This document shows, one piece after another, positions 1 to 9,466 of a stretch of 64,000 bases of DNA. The notes under the pieces are model-generated. The model had not been told where the DNA came from and searched no databases. It was given only the letters and a program-made list of their open reading frames with translations. Position 1 is the stretch's first letter. The number at the start of each line of letters is the position of its first letter. The translations under genes and the position numbers were made by a program. The stretch covers positions 367,543 to 431,542 of the forward strand of contig CAJJBV010000004.1 of the NCBI GenBank assembly GCA_905182525.1, written 5' to 3'. The DNA comes from Cryomorphaceae bacterium. Its GTDB lineage: Bacteria > Bacteroidota > Bacteroidia > Flavobacteriales_D > Parvicellaceae.

Positions 1-1
1 C

Positions 2-1069
2 GTTCAGCCTGGAGTTATTACTCAAGTATTACAAAACGAAGTAGCTAAAAAAGGATTGTATTATGCTCCTGATCCAGCAAGTAGGGGAAGTTGTTTTATT
101 GGAGGAAATATTGCAGAAAACAGTGGGGGTCCAAGAGCTGTTAAATATGGAGTTACCAAAGACTTCGTGTTGAATCTTGAAGTTGTTTTACCCAACGGAG
201 AAATTATTAAAACTGGAGCAGATACTTTAAAAAACTCTACTGGATATAACCTCACTCAATTAATGATAGGCAGCGAAGGAACTTTGGGAATAGTGACAAA
301 AGCTACCCTAAAACTAATTCCCCTACCTAAGTACAATAAATTAATTCTTGTTCCTTTTTCTTCTGCTGTTGACGCTTGTTCTGCTGTTGCTTCCATTTTT
401 AAAGCAGGAATAGTGCCTTCAGCTTTAGAATTTATGGATAGAAAAGCGGTGGATTATACCATTAAATATATCGAAGAGGCAGAATTGGAAATGTCTGAAA
501 ATGTAAAGGCACTATTACTTATAGAAGTAGATGGAAATCAGCCAGATTTATTAATGGATGAAATTCAAAAAGTTATACAAGTTGTGGAATCTCATAACTC
601 AGATGAAAATATTTTATTTGCTGAAGATCAAGCGCAAAAAGAAAAGTTATGGTTTATACGAAGAAGAATAGGGGAGGCTGTTAAAGTAAATAGTATTTAC
701 AAAGAAGAAGATACTGTAGTTCCAAGATATAAACTGCCAGATTTATTATCGGGTGTAAAAGAAATTGGTAAAAAATATGGATTTGAATCTATATGTTATG
801 GCCATGCTGGTGATGGTAATATGCATGTAAACATTATTAAAGGAAATTTAACCCAAAAGCAATGGGACAATGAACTCCCATTAGCCATTAGAGAAATCTT
901 TAAGCTAACAGTTTCTTTAGGAGGAACTATTTCAGGAGAGCATGGTATTGGCTGGGTTCAAAAAGACTATATGGATATTGCTTACAAGGAAATTGAACTA
1001 AATCTTATGAGAGAAATCAAAAAAGTTTTTGATCCCAAAAATATAATGAACCCAAGTAAAATATTTTAG
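2..1069 (+). CDS. FAD-linked oxidase, GlcD/D-lactate dehydrogenase type, C-terminal part (5' truncated by window)
   Basis: The open frame enters from the left edge at base 2, so the start codon lies outside the window; the Met/Leu near base 56 is internal. The visible part carries the end of the FAD-binding PCMH-type domain (GSCFIGGNIAENSGGPRAVKYG, with the Gly-rich turn typical of this family) and a full FAD-oxidase C domain with YGHAGDGNMH, SGEHGIGWVQK and the closing FDPKNIMNPSKIF. These are hallmarks of glycolate oxidase GlcD and D-lactate or D-2-hydroxyacid dehydrogenases, which oxidise 2-hydroxyacids and pass electrons to an acceptor. The exact substrate cannot be told from sequence. 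It is convergent with the broken peptide transporter, with one base between the stop codons. Confidence 0.9.
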   Translation, partial: VQPGVITQVLQNEVAKKGLYYAPDPASRGSCFIGGNIAENSGGPRAVKYGVTKDFVLNLEVVLPNGEIIKTGADTLKNSTGYNLTQLMIGSEGTLGIVTKATLKLIPLPKYNKLILVPFSSAVDACSAVASIFKAGIVPSALEFMDRKAVDYTIKYIEEAELEMSENVKALLLIEVDGNQPDLLMDEIQKVIQVVESHNSDENILFAEDQAQKEKLWFIRRRIGEAVKVNSIYKEEDTVVPRYKLPDLLSGVKEIGKKYGFESICYGHAGDGNMHVNIIKGNLTQKQWDNELPLAIREIFKLTVSLGGTISGEHGIGWVQKDYMDIAYKEIELNLMREIKKVFDPKNIMNPSKIF

Positions 1070-1070
1070 T

Positions 1071-2557
1071 TTACTCTACGCCATGCATTAATTTCTGAAT
1101 AGGTTTATTCAGAATAAAAATAATAGCAGCTATTATCAAAAGCACATATCCTATTGTAGCAAATGTGTCTAAGTATTGTAATAATCCAGCTTCTGCAGAA
1201 GTAACTTCTCCTCCACCATGACCACCAGTAAAAGATGCTATTTTACCTCCAACATAATTCGCAATGGCAAAACTTAAAAACCAAGCACCCATGGCAGTTC
1301 CAGCCATACTTTTAGGCGAAAGTTTAGTAACCATAGACAATCCAATTGGCGAAAGAAATAACTCACCAGAAGTATGAAGCATATATAAAAATACCAAAGT
1401 TAAAATAGGTACTTGGTAAGCTTCATTTACAAATTGAAAACCTACTTGAGTTAAAAGAAAACCTATGGCCAACTGAACTATTCCAAAACAGAACTTTAAT
1501 GGAATACTAGGGTTTTTTCCAATATTAGAAAGCTTGACCCACATTACAGAAAATATAGATCCAAAAAGAATAATAAAGAAAGGGTTAAAAAACTGTGTCA
1601 TACTTGCTGGCATTTCCCATCCGAAAATAAATCGATCTACATTTCTATCTGCAAAAAGAGTTAGGGAAGTTCCAGCTTGTTCGAAACAAGCCCAGAACGA
1701 TATATTTATAATCATGAAAATAATTAATGCAATCATTCTGTCTTTCCATATGGAAACATTTTCTAATTTATCTTCTTTCTTTCCAGCACTAATCAAAGTA
1801 ATAGATATTCCTATAAATAATGCTAGTAGAATATAATCCAACCATTGATTTTGCATAATTAGTATGTAACATAGAGGAATCAAGAATAGAGATCCAATTG
1901 TAATAAGATGAAGAACATTTAATGGTCCTAATATTTTTTTTAGGCCTGCTTTAGGGATGTCAACACCTGGGGCAGCTGCATAATTTTTTCTTCCAGACCA
2001 GAAAATAAATAGTCCCAACAACATTCCAACTCCAGCTAATCCAAATCCATAGGTAAACCATAAGTTTCTCCCACGTAGGCAACCACAGTAGTCGCTAACA
2101 AAGCACCAATATTTATTCCTATGTAAAATATAGTAAATCCCGAATCTCTTCTTGGGTCGTTATCCTTGTATAGCTTACCAACAATGGTAGAAATATTAGC
2201 TTTAAAATATCCATTTCCAATAATTAATGCTCCCATTCCTATGTAAAGCATTTCTTTACTTTCACCTAATATTAAAAACTCACCAATAGCCATTAAAACT
2301 GCTCCTAACATAACAGCGTATCTATATCCTAAAAATTTATCGGCCAAGCTTCCACCTAAAATTGGTGCAGCGTAAACTAATCCAGTATAAGCTCCATATA
2401 TTAAAGAAGCTTCGCTATCTCCCATCATTAAGGATTTAACAAGGAAAAGAGTAAGAAGTGTTCTCATTCCATAATAGCAAAATCTTTCCCACATTTCAGA
2501 GAAGAATAAGGTCATTAAACCTTTAGGGTGTTTAGCACTGGCTTGTATTGTTGTCAT
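1071..2557 (-). pseudogene. POT/PTR2-family proton-dependent oligopeptide transporter, frameshifted
   Basis: Two minus-strand frames (2557 down to 2036, then on to 1071) make one POT-family MFS transporter of about 495 residues, the usual length. The N-terminal piece has the proton-coupling ExxER motif (EMWERFCYYGMR) and the PTR2 signature FYIGINIGALL; the second resumes with YGFGLAGVGMLLG and carries the remaining membrane helices. The break is at about 2040-2052, where the reading changes frame in the middle of GETYG-YGFGLAG. Restoring a second GGTT next to the existing one would give the family-typical YGW...YGFG, so a 4-base slippage loss is a simple explanation. It would import di- and tripeptides, which fits the peptidases downstream. 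A sequencing error is equally possible, because the rest of the gene looks intact. Confidence 0.8.
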
Positions 2558-2653
2558 AATTTTTATTTAAATATCTATCGTGAAAATAAACAAATTTTTT
2601 AATCTTAAATTTTATTGATTCTACAATGTTTAATTTTTGTCGATTTGAAATGC

Positions 2654-2661
2654 TATTTTTG
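2654..2661 (+). promoter_or_regulatory. Candidate -7 element TAttTTTG upstream of the M1 aminopeptidase
   Basis: TATTTTTG matches the Bacteroidota -7 consensus TAnnTTTG and lies 14 bases before the ATG at 2676, in the 118-base divergent gap between the transporter and the peptidase. A TTTG lies upstream at about 2636, closer than the usual 19-21 base spacing, so the -33 assignment is weak. Confidence 0.3.
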
Positions 2662-2675
2662 AATAAAATATTAAT

Positions 2676-4535
2676 ATGAAAATTAAACTTATTGCACTCA
2701 TTTCCGCACTATTTATTTTATGTGTAAGTTGTGAATCTAACAGTAAAATAAAAAAAACAGATTCAGTAAATAATTTAATTATGGATACACATACACTTTC
2801 CAATTACCAGGATTTACCTATTGTAAACACGCATTTAGAACTTTCTGTTAACTTCCAGGAAAGAAAATTAAAAGGTTCTGTAACTCACGAGTTTGAAGCA
2901 AATAGAAAAATTAATTTATTAAAATTAGATACTAAATATTTAAAAATTGATAGCATCCAGGATGGTAATGGGAATACTTTGGAATACTCTTTAGGAGAAT
3001 TTGATGAATTACTAGGTTCGCCTCTTTCTGTTAATCTAAATCCCAAATCGAATTCCGTAGTTATTTTTTACGAAACTACTAAAAAGTCTGAAGCTTTAGA
3101 TTGGTTAGTTCCTAACCAAACTGCAGGGAAGATGTATCCATTTATGTATACACAGGGACAATCTATTTTCACAAGATCTTGGATTCCAATTCAAGATACT
3201 CCTGGTATAAGAATAACCTATTCTGCAAAAATTAAAACTCCTAAAAACATGATGGCTGTTATGAGCGCGGCTAATCCTCAAGAAATGGATACTAATAATG
3301 TCTATAGTTTTAAAATGAACCAACCAATTCCTCCTTATCTTATTGCATTAGCTGTAGGTAATTTAGAGTTTAAAGCAATAGATTCTAGAACAGGAGTTTA
3401 TGCAGAACCATCTATGGTTGTTAAATGTGCTAATGAGTTAATAGATATGGGTAAAATGGTAGACTCTGCAGAAAATTTATATGGAGCTTATGATTGGGAT
3501 AGGTACGATGTTATAGTTTTACCTCCTAGCTTTCCATTTGGAGGAATGGAAAATCCTAGATTAACTTTTGCTACTCCTACCATAATTGCTGGTGATCGTA
3601 GTTTAGTTTCTTTAATTGCCCATGAGTTGGCTCATTCTTGGAGCGGTAATTTAGTAACCAATGCTACTTGGAATGACTTTTGGCTTAACGAAGGGTTTAC
3701 AGTTTATTTTGAGCGTAGAATTATGGAGTCACTTTATGGAAGAGATTATTCAGAAATGCTTGCTCTTTTAGGATTCCAAGATTTAGAAAGTCAAATAACT
3801 AAATCTAAACCTAATATGCAATTATTAAGACTAAATATGATGGGTAAACATCCAGATGATGCTATGACAGATATTGCCTATGAAAAAGGATATTTCTTTT
3901 TAAGAATGTTAGAAGAAAATATGGGTAGGGAAAAAATGGATTCTTTCTTAAAAAATTATTTTAAAGACCATAAATTTCAAACCATTGTCACCGAAGAGTT
4001 TCTAATCTATCTTAAAGACAACCTGCTTGATACTAATAGTTATCAAGATTTAAATATAGATCAATGGGTTTTTGAACCTGGAATACCTGAAAATTGTCCA
4101 ATAGTTAAATCTTTAAGATTTGAAAATGTAGAAACTTCAGTTGCGATCTTTTTAGAAAACGGTGCAGAAGAGCTAAAAGAAAGTAGTGATGTGTGGTCTA
4201 CTCATGAGTGGTTACATTTTTTAAAACATCTTCCCGATACTCTTGCTCTAGTTCAGTTGTTGGACTTAGATAATACATTTAATTTGTCAAATAGTGGTAA
4301 CTCTGAAATTCTAGCAGTGTGGTTTTTACAAAGCATAAAGAACGATTATAGACCAGCCTTTGAAAATTTAGAAAAGTTTTTGGTTAAAATTGGAAGAAGA
4401 AAGTTTTTACAGCCTCTTTATTTAGAATTATCAAAAAATGAGGATCATAAAATATGGGCTAAAAATGTTTACCAAAAAGCTAGACAAAACTACCACTATG
4501 TGTCGTTTAATACTATTGATAAAATATTAAATTAA
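2676..4535 (+). CDS. M1-family zinc aminopeptidase, leukotriene A4 hydrolase type, lipoprotein
   Basis: A 619-residue protein with a lipoprotein signal peptide ending in a lipobox at FILCVSC (Cys19), so it is probably anchored in an envelope membrane. The substrate motif GGMENP is at residues 289-294 and the zinc site HELAH at 316-320, with the third ligand Glu339 in NEGFTVYFE (HExxHx18E). Segments resembling the LTA4 hydrolase sequence (MYPFMYTQGQ, RSWIPIQDTPGIRITY) and an LTA4H-type C-terminal helical domain (DQWVFEPGIPEN onward) place it in that branch of family M1. It should remove N-terminal residues from peptides. In bacteria these enzymes act as aminopeptidases, and an epoxide hydrolase role should not be assumed. 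The neighbouring peptide transporter and S9 peptidase suggest a protein-degrading lifestyle. Confidence 0.92.
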   Translation: MKIKLIALISALFILCVSCESNSKIKKTDSVNNLIMDTHTLSNYQDLPIVNTHLELSVNFQERKLKGSVTHEFEANRKINLLKLDTKYLKIDSIQDGNGNTLEYSLGEFDELLGSPLSVNLNPKSNSVVIFYETTKKSEALDWLVPNQTAGKMYPFMYTQGQSIFTRSWIPIQDTPGIRITYSAKIKTPKNMMAVMSAANPQEMDTNNVYSFKMNQPIPPYLIALAVGNLEFKAIDSRTGVYAEPSMVVKCANELIDMGKMVDSAENLYGAYDWDRYDVIVLPPSFPFGGMENPRLTFATPTIIAGDRSLVSLIAHELAHSWSGNLVTNATWNDFWLNEGFTVYFERRIMESLYGRDYSEMLALLGFQDLESQITKSKPNMQLLRLNMMGKHPDDAMTDIAYEKGYFFLRMLEENMGREKMDSFLKNYFKDHKFQTIVTEEFLIYLKDNLLDTNSYQDLNIDQWVFEPGIPENCPIVKSLRFENVETSVAIFLENGAEELKESSDVWSTHEWLHFLKHLPDTLALVQLLDLDNTFNLSNSGNSEILAVWFLQSIKNDYRPAFENLEKFLVKIGRRKFLQPLYLELSKNEDHKIWAKNVYQKARQNYHYVSFNTIDKILN

Positions 4536-4572
4536 TTGTTTAGTTAAAAAATTATAAAATACTGGTTATTAG

Positions 4573-5028
4573 TTATTTAAAATTTTTTAAATTCCTGTCT
4601 ATTTCTCTTTTAATATCTTTAGTCTTCAGGTCCTCTCTCTTGTCGTAAATCTTCTTTCCTTTAGCAACAGAAATATTGAGTTTGGCCCATCCATTTTTAC
4701 CAATAAATAGTTTTGTAGGAACAATAGTTAATCCCTTGTTTTTAAGTTTTTTATTGATTTTATTTAACTCAATTTTATTAAGAAGTAGTTTTCTATCCCT
4801 TTTACTTTCATGATTAAAATGTCCAGAGTTTTCATAATCGCCCACATACATATTTCTAATAAAAAGCTCATTCTTAATCATAACCGCATATGACTCGGTA
4901 ATACTAGCCTTACTATTTCTAATAGACTTTATTTCCGTACCAAATAATTGAATACCCGCAGTGAAACTCTCTACGAATTCATATTCAAATTTTGCCTTTT
5001 TGTTTTTTATCTCAACTTTTGAGCTCAT
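4573..5028 (-). CDS. smpB: SsrA-binding protein SmpB
   Basis: This 151-residue protein has the SmpB beta-barrel signature (KKAKFEYEFVESFTAGIQLFGTEIKSIR), the conserved IRNMYVGDYENSGHFNH segment, and a basic C-terminal tail (GKKIYDKREDLKTKDIKREIDR) that in the family enters the ribosomal decoding site and helix path. SmpB binds tmRNA and delivers it to stalled ribosomes for trans-translation. The length is normal for the family. It is convergent with the aminopeptidase and divergent from the S9 peptidase, apparently a single-gene unit. No tmRNA gene (ssrA) was seen in the window. Confidence 0.96.
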   Translation of the reverse strand: MSSKVEIKNKKAKFEYEFVESFTAGIQLFGTEIKSIRNSKASITESYAVMIKNELFIRNMYVGDYENSGHFNHESKRDRKLLLNKIELNKINKKLKNKGLTIVPTKLFIGKNGWAKLNISVAKGKKIYDKREDLKTKDIKREIDRNLKNFK

Positions 5029-5115
5029 TCTACAAAATTAATAATCTTAGCAATCCTTTCCTTATTTAATTTCGATTATAATCAATAAACTATAAATTAG
5101 TAAAAAAACCAAGCT

Positions 5116-7473
5116 ATGAGATGTCAACTAATTATTGGACTATTTTTATTAATTAACTCAGTTAATACTTCTTTAAACGCCCAGTCTTCGAAACTTGATT
5201 TAGAGCAGATTATGACTGGAAAGGATTTTACTGGTTATTGGCCAGAGAATCATTTTTGGCTACCAAATGGGAATATTTTATTTAGTTGGAATCCTGAAAA
5301 TAATTTAAAATCATCTAATTACTTAGCTAATCAGGGAACTGTTGGTAAAGTAAAATTGAATAAGCTCTCTACTTTTCCCTCTAGAAATATGGTTAAGCAC
5401 TCTTCAAATTCTTTTTATGCTTACATAAAAAATGGAAGAATTTTCAAATGGGAATCGTCTTTAAATAATCCTAAGTTGATTTATCAAACTTATGATAATA
5501 TTTATTCTGTTCAATTAGTTAAAGATTCTAACAAAATTTATTTTGTTAAGAATAGTGCTCTATGTAAAATAAATACTCTTGATTTAAATTATGTAGAGGT
5601 TCTAAAATTTAAGATGACAACTAAAAAGCCAGTTAAGTCTAACCAAGAAACTTATTTAAAAAATCAACAGCTAGAACTTTTTAATTTCCATAAAAAATCA
5701 TTGTTAGCTAAGAACGATAATGAGAATTTTAACGATAGTGTAAACTACTGGAAAAGAAAACCAATTGAATTTAAAAGTGGTAAAATAGAGGATATATTTA
5801 TTTCCGCAGATGAGAGTTCTGTAATATACATTCATAAAGAGAATAATAAAACTAAAAAAACCCATGTAGAAAACTATTCCGATAACTCAGGTTGGTCAGC
5901 TATTAAAAATGCTAGGCCAAAAGTAGGTCGTGATGAAACAGAAGAAAAACTTCATTTATTTCAGTTCGATAAAGACACCTCTTTAGTGATTTCGATTAAT
6001 CATCTTTCTGGAATTTATAATAGACCTATTTATTTAAAAGATTATGAAGGTGAAGAATTTTTAGAAAAATCTAAGAATCCTAAGCTTGTGACATATCATA
6101 AACCAATATTTAATGAAAAGGGAGATAAAGCTATTATTGAAATTAGGTCTCTAGATAATAAGGATCGTTGGATTACCATATTAGATTTAAAATTAGGAGA
6201 TTTAAAAGAAATTGATCATCAGCATGATGCTGCTTGGATCGGAGGCCCTGGAATTTCTGGCTGGAATCAATCTCAAGGAGCTCTAGGTTGGTTAGAAAAT
6301 GATAAATCTATTTGGTATCAGTCGGAAGAAACAGGTTATTCACATTTATATAAGAAATCTATTTCTAAACTTAAAAAAACTGCTTTAACCACTGGAAGTT
6401 ATGAAGTTAGAAATGCACAGTTGTCAATTGATGGAATTAATTTTTATTTAACTCTAAATAAAAAGCATCCTGGAAATAGAGGGTTTTACCATCTTAATTA
6501 TAAAACAAAAGTGCTAACTCCTATTTTAGAAAACGATGGAAATTACAAAGTGAAAATATCTCCAGATGAAAAGGACATTGCATTTTTATATTCTACAATG
6601 AACCAACCTTGGGAATTATATACATCTAAAAATAAACCAAATGCAAAGTCATTAAAATTAACTAATTCTAAAAGTGAACAATTCATAGCTTACAATTGGC
6701 GTAAGCCTTCATTAATACAATTCAAAGGTTATGACAATGTAAATGTGCCAGCAAGGGTTTACAAGCCATCTAAAGAAGGTTCTAATGGTGCAGGAATTAT
6801 ATTTGTTCATGGTGCAGGTTATTTACAAAATGCACACAATTGGTGGAGTAGTTATTTTAGAGAATATATGTTTCATAATTTACTTTGTGATTTAGGTTAT
6901 ACGGTTTTAGATATTGATTACCGCGGATCTGAAGGATATGGGAGAGATTGGAGAACTTCAATATATAGACATATGGGTGGATGGGACTTAAAAGATCAGC
7001 TTTCAGGTAGAGAATTCTTAATAAATGAAATGCAATTAGATTCAAATAAAATAGGAATTTATGGCGGAAGTTACGGTGGGTTTATTACACTTATGGCTTT
7101 ATTAACTGAACCCGGTAAGTTCAAATGTGGTGCTGCTCTAAGATCAGTTACAGATTGGGCTCATTACAACCACGAGTACACTTCAAATATTTTAAATACT
7201 CCAATATTAGACAGCCTAGCCTTCCAAAAAAGTTCTCCAATTTATTTTGCAGATAATTTAAAAGACAATTTATTAATGCTTCATGGAGTAATGGATGATA
7301 ATGTACAATTCCAAGACGTAGTAAGACTTTCCCAAAGATTCATTGAATTAAAAAAAGAAAATTGGGAACTGGCATTATTCCCGGTAGAAGGACATGGCTT
7401 CAAGCAAGCTACAAGTTGGTATAATGAATACAGAAGAATTCTAAAGCTCTTTGAAGAAGAGTTGAATTTTTAA
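5116..7473 (+). CDS. S9-family serine peptidase, dipeptidyl peptidase IV-like, secreted
   Basis: A 785-residue protein with an N-terminal signal peptide (MRCQLIIGLFLLINSVNTSLNAQ), an irregular beta-propeller region over roughly residues 30-520, and a C-terminal alpha/beta hydrolase domain. The catalytic triad is visible: Ser652 in GGSYGG, Asp727 in HGVMDDNV and His760 in EGHGF, in the order Ser-Asp-His typical of the clan. DPP-IV and prolyl tripeptidyl peptidases of this group cleave after proline in oligopeptides in the periplasm or at the surface. The N-terminal propeller is divergent, so the exact specificity is open. The gene stands alone, divergent from smpB with an 87-base gap. Confidence 0.9.
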   Translation: MRCQLIIGLFLLINSVNTSLNAQSSKLDLEQIMTGKDFTGYWPENHFWLPNGNILFSWNPENNLKSSNYLANQGTVGKVKLNKLSTFPSRNMVKHSSNSFYAYIKNGRIFKWESSLNNPKLIYQTYDNIYSVQLVKDSNKIYFVKNSALCKINTLDLNYVEVLKFKMTTKKPVKSNQETYLKNQQLELFNFHKKSLLAKNDNENFNDSVNYWKRKPIEFKSGKIEDIFISADESSVIYIHKENNKTKKTHVENYSDNSGWSAIKNARPKVGRDETEEKLHLFQFDKDTSLVISINHLSGIYNRPIYLKDYEGEEFLEKSKNPKLVTYHKPIFNEKGDKAIIEIRSLDNKDRWITILDLKLGDLKEIDHQHDAAWIGGPGISGWNQSQGALGWLENDKSIWYQSEETGYSHLYKKSISKLKKTALTTGSYEVRNAQLSIDGINFYLTLNKKHPGNRGFYHLNYKTKVLTPILENDGNYKVKISPDEKDIAFLYSTMNQPWELYTSKNKPNAKSLKLTNSKSEQFIAYNWRKPSLIQFKGYDNVNVPARVYKPSKEGSNGAGIIFVHGAGYLQNAHNWWSSYFREYMFHNLLCDLGYTVLDIDYRGSEGYGRDWRTSIYRHMGGWDLKDQLSGREFLINEMQLDSNKIGIYGGSYGGFITLMALLTEPGKFKCGAALRSVTDWAHYNHEYTSNILNTPILDSLAFQKSSPIYFADNLKDNLLMLHGVMDDNVQFQDVVRLSQRFIELKKENWELALFPVEGHGFKQATSWYNEYRRILKLFEEELNF

Positions 7474-7508
7474 ATAAAAAACAATTGCGAAACTATTTTT
7501 TTTAATTG

Positions 7509-8063
7509 TTAATTAGTAATAAATAATTTTGTAAACGAGTTGTCATTTAATTGAACTATGTAAATTTTATTAGGTTTAAAATCTTTAACAATTTGCCCAG
7601 ATAAATTATAAATATTTTTGATTTTATTTTTATTAGCTTGATAGTAATTGTCAATTATTCCACTGAGAGTTCCAGCAATTCCATGCCATGTAACTAGCTT
7701 TGTAGTTCCAGCACTATCTGTTATTTCCATAGTTATTTTACCTTCCCCTGGAATGTTATTTGGGTAAAAGTGGCAGTTTAGGTAGTAATCTTGACCGTTT
7801 GAAATTGACAATGTACTATTGTATACTCCTTTTGCATAGCAGTTTGGAAAACAATTAGAAAATTGCCATCCCGTTGGCATGGAATCAGTAATTATACTCC
7901 AATACAAAGTAGTATTAGATAAAGCATCTAAGTAGGTATTTGCAGAAAAGTCATTATCAGAAGAATTTCCTGAAATGGAAATATCATTTTGTTGAATACT
8001 AAAACTCTGAGAATATGAGTTAAGAGCCATTAATATAGATATGTAAAAAAAAATGTTTTTCAT
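7509..8063 (-). CDS. Small secreted protein with a T9SS type A sorting tail
   Basis: A 184-residue protein starting with a signal peptide (MKNIFFYISILMALNSYSQ) and ending in a Por-secretion type A C-terminal domain: IYNLSGQIVKDFKPNKIYIVQL followed by a lysine-containing beta strand. This tail directs proteins through the type IX secretion system and is normally removed or linked to surface polysaccharide. The middle (residues 20-130) is a beta-rich segment with two Cys (SNCFPNCYA) that I do not recognise as an enzyme domain. It starts 9 bases after the nth stop, so it may be transcribed at the end of the bat-nth run. Confidence 0.75.
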   Translation of the reverse strand: MKNIFFYISILMALNSYSQSFSIQQNDISISGNSSDNDFSANTYLDALSNTTLYWSIITDSMPTGWQFSNCFPNCYAKGVYNSTLSISNGQDYYLNCHFYPNNIPGEGKITMEITDSAGTTKLVTWHGIAGTLSGIIDNYYQANKNKIKNIYNLSGQIVKDFKPNKIYIVQLNDNSFTKLFITN

Positions 8064-8072
8064 AAAAATTAT

Positions 8073-8714
8073 TTATAAGTTCAAAAGTACAGATTTTCGG
8101 CCAATTTTAATAGTTATGTAGTCCTTATCTTTTTTCACGCCTCTTGCAGGAGAATATTCTCTCCCATAAAAAATGATTTGTAAATGAAGTTTATTCCAAA
8201 TATTTTTTGGAAATAATCTTTTAGCATCTTTTTCAGTTTGAACTACATTCTTACCATTGGTAAACCCCCATCTATACATTAAACGATGAATATGTGTATC
8301 TACTGGAAATGCTTCTTGACCAAAAGCTTGACTAACAACAACTGAAGCTGTTTTGTGACCAACTCCAGGAAGTTCTTCTAAAAGTAAAATGTCTTTTGGA
8401 ACCCCACCATTGTATTTTCTAATAAGAATATTTGAAAGATCATATATTGCTTTTGACTTTTTAGGAGATAGTCCACATGGACGAATAATTGCTTTTATTT
8501 CTTCCACAGATAATTTCACCATATCAAATGGATTATCCGCTTTTTTAAATAGAGTAGGAGTAATTTTATTAACTCTCTCGTCTGTACATTGAGCAGAAAG
8601 TAGTACGGCAATTAAAAGCGTAAATGGATCGTTGTGGTTTAAAGGAACAGGTGTTTTAGGGTATAACTTTTCAAGTTCCTGAATTACAAATTGAACTTTT
8701 TCCTTTTTAGTCAT
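8073..8714 (-). CDS. nth: Endonuclease III (DNA glycosylase/AP lyase) lacking the iron-sulfur cysteines
   Basis: A 213-residue HhH-GPD protein. The helix-hairpin-helix LPGVGHKTA carries the catalytic Lys121, and VDTHIHRL carries the catalytic Asp139, matching Lys120 and Asp138 of E. coli Nth. It should excise oxidised pyrimidines and cut at abasic sites. The C-terminal region where E. coli has the four [4Fe-4S] cysteines (CX6CX2CX5C) instead reads HLQIIFYGREYSPARG and then a Lys-rich tail with no cysteine; the only Cys residues are 43 and 80. The cluster is therefore absent. From memory, flavobacterial homologues often share this, so it is probably a lineage trait. The start codon touches the batE stop. 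Confidence 0.93.
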   Translation of the reverse strand: MTKKEKVQFVIQELEKLYPKTPVPLNHNDPFTLLIAVLLSAQCTDERVNKITPTLFKKADNPFDMVKLSVEEIKAIIRPCGLSPKKSKAIYDLSNILIRKYNGGVPKDILLLEELPGVGHKTASVVVSQAFGQEAFPVDTHIHRLMYRWGFTNGKNVVQTEKDAKRLFPKNIWNKLHLQIIFYGREYSPARGVKKDKDYITIKIGRKSVLLNL

Positions 8715-9466
8715 TAAATTTTCTTTACATAGATTTTTTTAACCCAACCTTTTCTTTCATTAAAGGAAATTTCGTACCAATTTTCATTTTCACTTGTTAT
8801 TTTTGCTTTAGAACCTTCGTGTAATTGGTAAGTTGTGGAAGAACTTTCAGAGGGTTCAACCATCACCTTAGTAATAGGTGAATATATAATTCCATATTTA
8901 GAGTCACTAACTTTTGATTTACTAATTGCGCTTAGAGCAATTGTTATGCATAGTATTAAAAAAGTCACTGTTGTAGAATAGAAAAATAATTTCTTCCAAA
9001 AACGTTCATTTGTTAACCAATAAAATAAAAATAAAAGACATAATATAAACATCATTAAAATTGAAGAGTAAGCCCAATAATTTGGGGATTTACCTAAAAA
9101 ACTTAATATTAATTCATTAATAAGTATAGATTTTTTAATTGAGTTTTTGTCTTTTAATAATGTATTACAAAATTGTAAATTATGAGTCAAGTCTTTATCT
9201 CCAGGAGCAATTTTAAGTCCTTTTTCATAATATAGTATTGCATCTGGAAGGCTATTTGATTTAAAAAATGAATTTCCTAAGTTTAAAAAAAGCTCTTTAC
9301 TAATCATTCTATCATTGTAAAGATTTAAATAAAGAGTTTTTGCAGAATCATAATTTTTTTCAGAATAGAAAACATTTGCTCTGTCAAATATTTCATAATT
9401 AGATTGTCCAGTAATAGACGAAAATGTAATTAATAATATGAAAATTTTTAAGTATTTAAGCAACAT
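8714..9466 (-). CDS. batE: BatE: TPR and SH3-like membrane protein of the aerotolerance operon
   Basis: A 250-residue protein with a signal peptide (MLLKYLKIFILLITFSSITGQ), about two TPR motifs (residues 25-105, e.g. LFLNLGNSFFKSNSLPDAILYYEKGLK), two membrane segments (about 130-155 and 160-185), and a C-terminal bacterial SH3-like domain ending in ENWYEISFNERKGWVKKIYV. This is the BatE architecture of Bacteroidota Bat operons, which were linked to aerotolerance in Bacteroides fragilis; the molecular role is unknown. It overlaps batD by 11 bases and nth by one base, so it is probably translationally coupled. Confidence 0.88.
   Translation of the reverse strand: MLLKYLKIFILLITFSSITGQSNYEIFDRANVFYSEKNYDSAKTLYLNLYNDRMISKELFLNLGNSFFKSNSLPDAILYYEKGLKIAPGDKDLTHNLQFCNTLLKDKNSIKKSILINELILSFLGKSPNYWAYSSILMMFILCLLFLFYWLTNERFWKKLFFYSTTVTFLILCITIALSAISKSKVSDSKYGIIYSPITKVMVEPSESSSTTYQLHEGSKAKITSENENWYEISFNERKGWVKKIYVKKI

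Noticed and set aside
7480..7515. AACAATT...AATTGTT as a terminator between the S9 peptidase and the T9SS cargo
   Set aside because: The stem is AT-only with a long loop; too weak to call.
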